NCBI GenBank assembly: GCA_013115135.1
Contig: JABANP010000445.1
Span: 1-43,805 of the forward strand
Direction of reading: 5' to 3'
From: Perkinsus olseni
Taxonomy: Eukaryota; Perkinsozoa; Perkinsida; Perkinsidae
DNA: 43,805 nucleotides
This document shows, piece by piece, positions 11,675-19,904 of the stretch. Under the pieces are notes generated by a model. It did not search any database. It had not been told where the DNA came from and saw nothing but the letters and a program-made list of their open reading frames with translations. Position 1 is the stretch's first letter, and each line of letters begins with the position of its first letter. The position numbers and the translations under genes are program-made.

Positions 11675-11721
11675 GCAAGCAAGCGAGCTGGGCTGGCTGC
11701 CAGCCCAGCTCGCTTACTTGC
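11675..11721. repeat. Long near-perfect palindrome, one-base centre
   Basis: A perfect 17-bp inverted repeat with arms at 11681-11697 and 11699-11715, starting AAGCGAGCTGGGCTGGC, surrounds a single T at 11698. After one C/A mismatch it extends another five pairs (GCAAG at 11675-11679, CTTGC at 11717-11721). Confidence 0.93.
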
Positions 11722-12213
11722 TGGCCAGCCGCTGGCAAGCCTACGCATGTCTAAGAATACCAGAGGATTCATTCACAGCCTCGCTCACCCTGCCGAGGCG
11801 CGGAGAGGCATTGTTAACAGAAGGGCTCACAGTGGGACTCCATCAACTAGCCATAGAACGTAATAGGTCGGGAATCGCAGTTGCTGAAAACTCAAAAAGC
11901 AAGAGAAATTTCTTTCGTCGAGATATTTTCCTTCTTCAGGTTTGTATGGACTCCGAAATCATACGTGTCTCCGCCGATCACTGAATATCATTGGACTCGC
12001 GCAATGGGACAGACTCGTTTATCAAACCCATGTTTATATCCTGAAGTACTCCTCGCCGCTCAGTGTTGTGTCCAAGATCGCAGAGGTCAATACGGGGCTC
12101 CGAAAGAGCTACTAATAGTCACGTAGTTGTCGACCCTCCCTTCAAGGGAGTCCCTTGTATACTACGGAAGATGAACAGTCAGTGTTTGAGTCCCAGTGGG
12201 CTCCTTGAGAACG

Positions 12214-12256
12214 GAGTCTTGAGCCTCAAGACTCGAGGACTGAGTCCTCAGGACTC
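12214..12256. repeat. Run of three one-base-centred palindromes
   Basis: GAGTCTTGAG-C-CTCAAGACTC (12214-12234) abuts GAGGACT-G-AGTCCTC (12235-12249). The latter overlaps GAGTCCT-C-AGGACTC (12242-12256). All arms match perfectly. Confidence 0.93.
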
Positions 12257-12378
12257 CAAAGCAAGGCTCACGAGCTCCAAGTTAGTCAAATAGAGCCACA
12301 CTGGTCACCAGAGTCTGGTAGAACGATCGCACAGAACGTTGCGGTAAGGCTTCCACGTAGCAGAGTGAACTTGAGCTC

Positions 12379-12441
12379 GGCCTAGTAGGCCGGGCCTACA
12401 GAACCTACTGTCACAATCGCTAAGTCGGACTTAGTAAGTCC
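12379..12441. repeat. Two pairs of chained palindromes
   Basis: GGCCTA-G-TAGGCC (12379-12391) overlaps GTAGGCC-G-GGCCTAC (12385-12399). After about 20 nt, CTAAGTC-G-GACTTAG (12420-12434) overlaps GGACTTA-G-TAAGTCC (12427-12441). Confidence 0.9.
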
Positions 12442-12496
12442 AACCGTGGACTTAATGCATCAGGAGACACTCTTCTTTGCCCATTCCGAACGTGGC

Positions 12497-12551
12497 CCGA
12501 AAATGTGTGGTGGAAGCTGACTGCCAGTCAGCTTCCACCGCGCATTTTCGG
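12497..12551. repeat. 55-nt palindrome, 27-bp arms, one-base centre
   Basis: Arms 12497-12523 and 12525-12551 surround a single C at 12524. I checked all 27 pairs: 25 are Watson-Crick and the other two (12506/12542 and 12508/12540) are T opposite G, which would pair in RNA. The outer part is CCGAAAATG and the inner part GGTGGAAGCTGACTG. Confidence 0.95.
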
Positions 12552-13171
12552 TGACCATCAGTCAGTGACTGGTGAAGACTGTCAACTTGTCAGCCTTCTC
12601 CCTCGCAACAACCCTTGCGATGCAAGGCTTGCCTCAGGCTTGGATTAGGATGACGTCCTAGTTTCACTCAGTGCAGTGCACTATAACTCAGTACAGTGTG
12701 GCTATTTGAGACGGGGCTCAAAGAGTGGTAAAGTCGGGATAAACTTGACGATAATATGCACTACAGCTTACTACGCTGAGCTTTTTGCTGCACGTATACT
12801 CATGCACGCGAGGGCGAGATGCATAGTGAGGTCAGATGGTTATCTGAGACTAATGGTACGCGGTAGCAGTAAAGGTAAGTGCAGCGATGATAGTCTAACA
12901 GCGAAGTAGTATTAAACCAGGCTGTAGCTTTTACACAGCGCACACTATAAGCGTCACTATGTTGTCACTGAAAACTTGTCAGTACAGTGCACGACTCGTA
13001 TGCGTGTCATATGCATGCACGCAAGTGCAAGGTGCGAGATGAGAGCTGATGCCACCCGGCCACCAGGAGCTGCGAGCCGCAACTTGGGGCTGCCTAGAAA
13101 TGCGCAGCCGCAAGAGTAGATGTTGTTGCGAAGACTTTCATCGCGGTACCTGGTGATTACTGCAGCGCCCG

Positions 13172-13192
13172 GTCGGCAGTGCCGACTCGGCA
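13172..13192. repeat. Chained palindromes sharing an arm
   Basis: GTCGGCA-G-TGCCGAC (13172-13186) overlaps TGCCGA-C-TCGGCA (13180-13192), so the same hexamer appears three times in alternating orientation with one-base spacers. Confidence 0.9.
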
Positions 13193-13487
13193 GAGTGTGT
13201 CCTTCACAGCCGCGTCACTTATGCGCGTGCGGTAGACAGGGTTTGGCGAGCGACGAAGACTGAAGCATAGCTGATGTGTCTATGCGTGTAACGATCGATT
13301 ACGATCAGAGCTTCTTTACCAACGATGTTACGGACCACCCGCCAGGTTCTTCGACCGGAGATCAATTATATTCATGTTTGACCTGATCTGATGCGATGTT
13401 CATAGTCTGAAGAATGTGCGTAGTACGCACTGCGTACATCTTCGACATTGTTTCAGCTTCTTGGACGGCATTTCCGCCACCCCTATG

Positions 13488-14285
13488 ATGAACTTCGTCT
13501 CGACTTGGCTTCTGTTGGCTCAAGTTCTGGTCATCAGCATGGCACAAGATGTTGGCAGATTCATTTACAAAGATCCCTTCTTCAATATGTATTACGATGT
13601 GGACGAGGACCATAAAGTTACATTGTCGGTCGAAGTCCCTATACCTCGCTCTGGTAGAGGTGACATACCTGTGAGTGAGTTCTTCTCCGGTGGGCCTTAC
13701 CCCCTACGCAAAGAGGAGGGCTTTACGTACACCATCGACTTCGAGAACTCCGGGAAAACCAGTGATGATTGGCACGATGAGCCCGAGGTTTTCCTGCGAG
13801 ATACCGGTATACTCGAGCACAACGAGACCTACTCCGATGATGACCAGTCTCCTCTGACTACTTTCACCTACGCGAGCGGTGACGATATTTCCACCCACTT
13901 CGCCAGCCAAAATATCACCTTCCTGAGGGTGGGGAGAGACTTGGTGGCAGGTAAATATGTATACGAGGAGCTCGTGGCCCCCTATCTCACCTTAACTTAT
14001 GAGATATTCGCCAGAGCTGTCGCTGGTGTGAAGGTCAAGTGTGGAAGTACTAGCACTACCCGCTTTGCCCACCAGCTTACTCGCCGCGAAAGTGGTCTTA
14101 AGTACCTCCACCATTCTGTCGAACCCGTTGGATAAGGTACTCTTGCTCAATTCCTTGGCCAAGTGAAGACCGCTTGCCCAGACACACATCAGGAACCCGA
14201 CGACTTCTCCCGGGTAGTTGTCGCCACTGCGAAAACCATCTACGTGGCATTGGGTGGGGGCCGCAAGGCTCTAACCAAAGTGTAA
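13488..14285 (+). pseudogene. Secreted two-repeat protein, paralogue 1, with internal TAA
   Basis: This is a paralogue of the gene at 17419-18207. The start at 13488 is chosen because it aligns with that paralogue's MNFVS start; an ATG lies immediately before it at 13485. A signal peptide (MNFVSTWLLLAQVLVISMA) precedes QDVGRF. The frame stops at TAA 14133-14135 (codon 216), exactly where paralogue 2 has CAG (Gln). Beyond it the same frame stays open and homologous (PDDFSRVVVATAKTIYV...ALTKV) to TAA 14283-14285. Either it is a pseudogene killed by one nonsense change, or it makes a 215-residue product, or the stop is read through. Function unknown; it is probably exported. Confidence 0.8.
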
Positions 14286-14297
14286 TTCGGACTGAGA

Positions 14298-14322
14298 TGT
14301 GAGTTGTCCCGGACAACTCACA
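14298..14322. repeat. 12-bp palindrome just after the paralogue 1 stop
   Basis: TGTGAGTTGTCC-C-GGACAACTCACA is perfect, with one central base. It lies 12 nt after the final stop. Paralogue 2 has a different, imperfect hairpin at the matching place (about 18265-18289), so a 3' structure may be conserved without its sequence. Confidence 0.85.
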
Positions 14323-14636
14323 ACTTGTCCGATATCGTGTCATGGACTTGTGACGATTAGTTGTTTTTCCTCGAGCAGTAACGTTGGTTGCTCGAGCTCA
14401 TATTCTACCTTCATTGAGGATTGCTTCGCACGGCCTGCCCTTTTTTCCGTAATGCATCTTCACTGATCGTGCCGCGCGGAGGAAAGCCATCGTGACTTAG
14501 TTCTTTGGCAATGCCGACACAGTAGCTTCGCCCCGCGATGTTGACTCGCGTAGCCTTAAGACGGAGGTTGCGAACTGTGCTATACTGAGTAGACTGCGGG
14601 AGACTGAACTCGAACTCTTCTTATTTACGCATTCGT

Positions 14637-14666
14637 ATCGGATGCTGAGCATCCGATGTTTTTTTT
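14637..14666 (+). repeat. 10-bp palindrome followed by eight T
   Basis: ATCGGATGCT-G-AGCATCCGAT (14637-14657) is followed by a T run at 14659-14666, which resembles an intrinsic terminator. In a eukaryote this need not act as one. The duplicate segment lacks the palindrome at the same place although the following CCCTGTGC is shared, so it was gained or lost after duplication. Confidence 0.8.
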
Positions 14667-15415
14667 ACCCTGTGCACTCGTATCAAGCATAGCGGTTCGT
14701 TCTCACTCGAATGTTTAGACGGTTTTTGCGTTCCTTAAGTTGCGTGTCATCAAGGTAGGGATCTCACTCTCGCTAGCCTCTTGGAGAAAAACTTCGTGAT
14801 TGCTTCGGCACACAGCGAACCAACCGGTCCCGAGGGGGGGGGGCGGTCATGATCCTCAGCGACCCTCCGCGTTGTTTGGTAATCATCATCTCAGCAGAGC
14901 GGTCAGAGGCTCTTGATTTCCGCATGAGGTGAGGGTTCTAAAGAATCGTGGGTCACGAGCTTGAGGAACCTGCAAGAACGTTTCACGATTCACTCAACCT
15001 CAAGTGTGAAGAGACTGAACTCAAGAGCGACGTAAGGTTCAAGTTCGCATGAAGCGTAGTTTTGGGACAAAGCCGACGAGTTGTGATAGATGTCGTGCGC
15101 AAATCTCCACCCCCGCGCTGCACGAAGTTCCTGTCGAACCTCTCTGATCGAAAACGCTTAGGTGAGAAAGATAGTGTATAATTGTATCCTGTGGGCTTCG
15201 CTCTCACGCAGCCTAAGAACCGTGGGTGTAGTTTTCAGCGGAGCATAGTAACGGACTTTCACTCACTTCGAAGGATTAAGGCTTGAGTGAAGCTGATCGG
15301 CCGAGCTGCACCGTCGCACCGTAAGTAGCGTGGCTTAGTCAAACGCCCTGACGTCCTAATCAAGAAGCTAACGTCCAACAGAAATTAAGGATTCTTAACT
15401 CAAAAGCGAGTTTAA

Positions 15416-15538
15416 GGAACCCGAACTGAAGTCTTGAGTAAACTTCCAGCTTCTCGTCCCCAGCGATTCACTGGGGGGGACGACTTGAGAACTCAGGTGA
15501 GATCGTTTCAGAAACGATCTCACCTGAGTTCGGGTTCC
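15416..15538. repeat. 21-bp perfect palindrome within a wider inverted repeat
   Basis: A perfect 21-bp inverted repeat at 15489-15531 has a single A at 15510; its inner arm is GGTGAGATCGTTTC. A second pairing element surrounds it: GGAACCCGAACT at 15416-15427 is the reverse complement of 15527-15538. Confidence 0.9.
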
Positions 15539-16480
15539 TCACTCTCTCTCCGCTCTCCAGTCTCCGCTCTCACTCGAGTAAGGAGTTAGTGATAGAGGCT
15601 CTGAGTTCACACGGCATTGCCATGTTCCCCACTGCGATGGTTCCACCCGTATCTGAGCGAGTATATACACCGTTCCTCTGCAACGACAGCCGTGACTGGT
15701 ATGCTTAACCTGCTAGTGTGAACTGTGCGGAATATCCCTGTGAGCCGTCCCTGTGAACGTCTGGTGCGGACCGCACAGTGCAGCACAACCCCTAATGGTC
15801 GTCGAGATCACATCCCTTAACAACGCTTCATTGGACAAAAATCACCCCATAAACCCCTGAAGAAGCTTTAAGTTGTTTCAAGAGGCGGTCTTTCTCGAGA
15901 ATTGTAGCTGAAGAAGCTCAACCTCCTCGGGAGGAGGTCATGGAGGAATTCTCCGGCCTTCGTGCCACGAAGTTCGTGGCGAAATTTCAACATCGCGACG
16001 CACTTCGCCACGCTCCCGAATTGGCGATAGTTCAATATCTACCTCCAATTTCTCTCATGATTTGATCCTTCCTTCGACCTTGAATCTTCACTTCCAGTTC
16101 AACGAAGTTCAATGCCTCAATGAAGCCACACGGTTTCCAACGCGAGTTCTATTCCCAGCCAGGACACCTATTTTTCGATGAATTTTATGACTCAAGAAGC
16201 TCAATAAGGCTTCTTAAGGTAGAAGAAGTCAGCATTAGAGAAGAAAAATCTTTTGAAACAGGGTCTGCTTCTTGAACAATATATTATAACAGGTTCTTAT
16301 ACCCCAAGAAGCGCTTCTTTAGCGAGGCTTTTGAAATAGGCCCGTGAAGTAGATAGTCTATTAGCCGTCTAGGCAGCTGCCATTGAGTCAGCTGGCTTGA
16401 TTTGGGGACAGTCTTCCAGGGAGACTCTCCCTCACCTCCAGCAGGAGTCACTGCCACCGGCAGTCTGCCAGCGATCTTTA

Positions 16481-16502
16481 CATTCCAGGAATGTCATTCC
16501 TG
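16481..16502. repeat. Chained palindromes sharing an arm
   Basis: CATTCC-A-GGAATG (16481-16493) overlaps CAGGAATG-T-CATTCCTG (16486-16502), both perfect and one-base-centred. Confidence 0.9.
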
Positions 16503-17418
16503 TTCCATAGCACATTCCTCGACCCGAGGTCGGAGCAATTTTTTCTTTTAGTGGATCGGGACTCTTGATCAACGGGACATTACCCTCACAGCGGGAGCTT
16601 CTCTGAGGAGGCAATATGACTACTCGTCGAAAAGCCTCCTGGAAAGTTTTCACTGGGAACGAGAGTCAGCACTTTGAAGCGCAAACGGACGCCAGCCCGG
16701 CGGGCTGAGCCCGGTATAGCGAACATAACTGAGTCAGGGATCAGAGAGTAGCGCAGGTGGGCCAGAGAGAGCCTGGGATGAAACGGTGACCTAGAGCGCA
16801 CTCTAGAACGCACACATAGCGTCAGTGCAAGATGGGAGATGATGTCAGGAACTCAACCTTGGACTAATAATACGCGGTCGCAATGTTGACGGTTGTTGCA
16901 ATAGTCTGCCGCTGCACTACCTAGTTGTTGCTCAAGTGCACGGTTGTCGCACTGTTGTCAATGTTAGCCGTATGACTTATAACTTAACCGCATGCGGGTA
17001 GACAGTACCCGGCGAGCGCCCAAGACTGAACGTAACTGATGTGCGTATGCGTCCAACGATCGATTACGATTGAGGTTTTTTGAGGATCTTCACTAATGGT
17101 GGCGTCGACCGGAGCGTAGGTACGTTATAATAAGGTCGTTATTGGATATGTGTTCAACACAGTGTGTTAACCTTCTGTGTTGACACGCTCGTTATCATCG
17201 TTCACTTACACGACCAGAGTACGACCTCAAGTATATTCGCTCACGAGTCTTTTTTCCATTGCGTTCTTGTTTGATTCGACATCCAGTCTTGGGAATATTT
17301 GTACCACTCCAGCATTGCATCGTGAAATCTCAATGATACCGCCTCAGCGTTCAACTCGTTCTTGGTGAGGAATTCCTTTACTTCAGCTTTTACCACGGCA
17401 CTTCGGCTCTCCGAAATA

Positions 17419-18207
17419 ATGAACTTCGTCTCGGCTTGGCTTCTGTCCGCTCAAGTTCTGACCATTTGCACGGCCCCAGATGTTGGCAGGTTTAGATACC
17501 AGGGTCCCTTCTTCAGCCTCTATTACGATGTGGACGAGGACAAAAAGGTTACGCACAGAGTCGAAGTCCCCAAGCCTAAGTATGATACGCGCGACATACC
17601 TACGGGTCAACATTACGTCCGCGGGCCTTACGCTCTTCGCAAAGTGACGAATTTCACCTACACCATCGACTTCGAGGCATCCGGGATAACAAGTGCTTAC
17701 TGGCAGCAGTCCGTCGAGAATTTCCTCCGAAGCACTGGAGTACTCGAGTCTGACGAGACCTACTACCCTGGTGATCTGGCTACTCTTCACTACACGGGCG
17801 GTGATGAACTTTTCGTCAACCTCGGCGGCGAAGAGATCCACTTAATGAGGGTGGGGCGCCGCTTGGTGCCGGGTGAATATGTATACAAGGAGTCTGTGCC
17901 CCCCTACATCAGTATAAGCTACAAAATATATGCTGGTGGACTTGGTGGTGTAATGGTTGAGAGTGAACTGCGTGCCACTTCCCGCTTCGCCCACAAGCTT
18001 TCCCGACGCGAAAGTGGTCTTCAATACTCCTACTACGCGGTAGAGTCGGCTGGACAGGGCAGCTTAAAACAATTCCTTGACCAAGTGAGGTATGTCTGGC
18101 CAGGCAAACGTGTGTTTCCTGACGATTTCTCACGAGTGGTCGTCGCCACCGAGAACACGATCTACGTGGAGGTGGAAGGAGGTCGCCTGGCTCTCACTAA
18201 GGTCTAA
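17419..18207 (+). CDS. Secreted two-repeat protein, paralogue 2 (intact)
   Basis: 262 codons without an intron. The start at 17419 is chosen over the upstream in-frame ATG at 17362 because it begins a clean signal peptide (MNFVSAWLLSAQVLTICTA) and aligns with paralogue 1. The mature protein looks like two related halves. GRFRYQGPFFSLYYDVDED begins at about residue 23 and GEYVYKESVPPYISISYKI at about residue 152, and each half ends in a similar strand-rich stretch (ELFVNLGGEEIHLMRVG and TIYVEVEGGRLALTKV). There is no transmembrane segment after the signal peptide and almost no Cys in the mature part. No enzyme motif is visible. It is probably an exported lineage-specific protein; the family name and role are unknown to me. 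Confidence 0.85.
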   Translation: MNFVSAWLLSAQVLTICTAPDVGRFRYQGPFFSLYYDVDEDKKVTHRVEVPKPKYDTRDIPTGQHYVRGPYALRKVTNFTYTIDFEASGITSAYWQQSVENFLRSTGVLESDETYYPGDLATLHYTGGDELFVNLGGEEIHLMRVGRRLVPGEYVYKESVPPYISISYKIYAGGLGGVMVESELRATSRFAHKLSRRESGLQYSYYAVESAGQGSLKQFLDQVRYVWPGKRVFPDDFSRVVVATENTIYVEVEGGRLALTKV

Positions 18208-18258
18208 GCGGTTTTCGTACAGCTCGGTGGGGGCTGCCAGGCTCTCGTCGAAGTGTAG
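18208..18258 (+). repeat. In-frame tandem copy of the paralogue 2 C-terminus after its stop
   Basis: Directly after TAA 18205-18207 the same frame continues as AVFVQLGGGCQALVEV and then TAG. This matches the C-terminal ending of the family (TIYVALGGGRKALTKV in paralogue 1). It looks like a tandem duplication of the last 45 or so bases of the gene, left beyond the working stop. Confidence 0.75.
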
Positions 18259-18730
18259 CTTGGAGGGAATGTCTATTGTCCGACATCCCTTGAGTACCTT
18301 CATCCGTTGCTTATCATCTCGAGCTTATATTTCAAGATAATTTTGCGGCTCAGCCTCAGCCTCGCCAGTCTCGTTTCGGACACGGACACCCGTAAAGCGA
18401 GCTTTGCGCACGTCGCCATGATTGGTGATATCGCGCTGAGGAAGCCGTTGTTACCTCTCATAGTTGTGGCATACTACTACAGTAGTTTTCCCCATACATC
18501 TGGGAGAATGGCCTTTGAAACTGTGATTGCGAACGCTGCCATATTAGACAGAGCGACTCCGACTGCTGAACTCAGACTTTTCTTACTTTCACCTCTAGCA
18601 CGAGTGCGCCAGCAAGAAGATTTTTCATACCCTGTGCACCGGTGCCAAACATAGCGGTTCAGTCTCACTCCAGCGAGTGTTCGATTTTGCGTTAAGAAAG
18701 TTGCTCGTCGTCCAGCCCGTAATGATACCC

Positions 18731-19904
18731 TTGCCAGCCTCTCCAGTTTTTTCCGAGGCAGATAAGACTCCGCCCAGAAGTGGGTAAATGCCTAAGTAGT
18801 GAGTGGGCAACGTGTGGCAAGAGTGACAGTAACTCACGTGGCCGAACCGGGGGGGCACAGTTTCGAAATTAAGCGGCACTCCGTATCACGGAGTTACTGG
18901 TCATATAAAAACGGTGATTGGCCTTGGTCTTAGTAGCCATACAACAAAAGCATACCAAGGTTCATCAGCTAGCTAAACATCACGGTCTCTGGCTACTGTG
19001 CCGGGTAGCAGAGAGACTAAAGGCTTCATGCCTTCGCATGCTTCAATACGAGAGACGCGGTGAGGACTGTTGGGCTGTCGCATTTAAAGACCACGAGAGC
19101 CTTGCACCGGAGGCTGCCTCAGACCAGAGCCTCCGGCTTAGAGCCTCCAAGTTAGAGGACAGCCTAGCGTCTGACCTTAAACAAATTCTCACATGTCGCA
19201 GTCCTGCGATAGATGATTGAAGATTGCTCGAGAGTACAAGAAGCTTATTGGAGCCGATACGTATGTACAAAACGTGATCGGCAGGCACGCAAGTACATAG
19301 CTTGTTTTATTGGAAGCCAAATGAGCGAGGATTGATGGTTTCTTAGAGTTGTTACAACAGAGTTATTGAGCTGTCACTAGAAGATGTTCTCAATGTCTCG
19401 GTGAGACAGTCTCACACACTTACTAGTCTTCGCCACCTTTCCATGGACGTTGAGTTATAGGGACTAGTACGCACTTAAAGGCACAGTCTCTCGGGCTCAG
19501 CTCCTATGCAAGCCGCACCCGTAGGGCGCTTACGTTTAGCAACTTCCGTGTTCTCCGTTTAGTATGACGAGCGTAGTACCGAATCACCACTACCACAGCA
19601 CATCAATGCTTAACATACTAAAGGGGCGAAATAAGCAACCGTACCAAGCAACCGTGCGTGACAATGAGGAGAAGGCAAGAGGAGAAAGCCTGAATGATTC
19701 TGAAACCGCATTTTTCGTGTAGGAATCAGTTGCAGAATCGATTCTGACCTTCAGAAGTCGTCTTTCACCATATGGTTTTACCTGATCGAAGTATTGGTAT
19801 TTCATAATTTTTCCTTGCATGTAGGAAACGTGAGAGGGCGTAAGTGAGCAAGAATCGGCCTACTTCAGTCCGTTCGCCCGTCTCCAGCCAAGGCTAACTC
19901 TCTT
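18731..19904. other. Spacer upstream of the dehydrogenase gene
   Basis: No supported gene. A 9-bp hairpin (CCGGAGGCT / AGCCTCCGG, near 19107-19136) and GCCTCC-rich words occur. The last 25 bases before the ATG at 19905 contain CCAG and CAAG, possible cis- or trans-splice acceptors; that reading is inference. Confidence 0.4.

Larger units (their letters stand above)
9510..13018. other. Gene-free repeat-rich spacer
   Basis: About 3.5 kb without a gene I can support. Open frames are short, overlapping and lack motifs. The stretch holds a degenerate repeat (9985-10170), at least eight one-base-centred palindromes and a trinucleotide-like ACC/GGT patch near 10310-10350. Function unknown. Confidence 0.6.
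13019..14760 (+). repeat. Segmental duplication, copy 1
   Basis: This segment and 16823-18730 match along their length. Upstream matches include ACGATCGATTACGAT at about 13290 and 17056 and the GGTAGACAG...GGCGAGCG stretch. The coding parts match, and downstream the CCCTGTGCAC...CATAGCGGTTC stretch (about 14670 and 18635) is shared. The copies are in direct orientation about 3.8 kb apart and are clearly diverged, so the event is not recent. Confidence 0.88.
14761..16822. other. Gene-free spacer between duplicated segments
   Basis: About 2 kb with many stops in all frames and no family I recognise. It holds GAAGAAGCTTC-like words (15850-16330) and two strong palindromes, listed separately. 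Confidence 0.5.
16823..18730 (+). repeat. Segmental duplication, copy 2
   Basis: Direct-orientation partner of 13019-14760, carrying the intact paralogue. Similarity starts near GTGCAAGATGGGAGATGATGTCAG and ends near the TTTTGCGTT...GCCAGCCTCT stretch. Indels are common outside the coding part. Confidence 0.88.

Noticed and set aside
14133..14135. Reassigned stop codon (TAA for Gln), also suggested by TAA TAA in the MSH6-like 5' half
   Set aside because: TAA is the terminal codon of both secreted paralogues, the dehydrogenase and the 52-residue peptide. A single nonsense change is simpler.
14637..14666. Bacterial-type intrinsic terminator
   Set aside because: The window is eukaryotic by its introns, and the duplicate locus lacks the structure.
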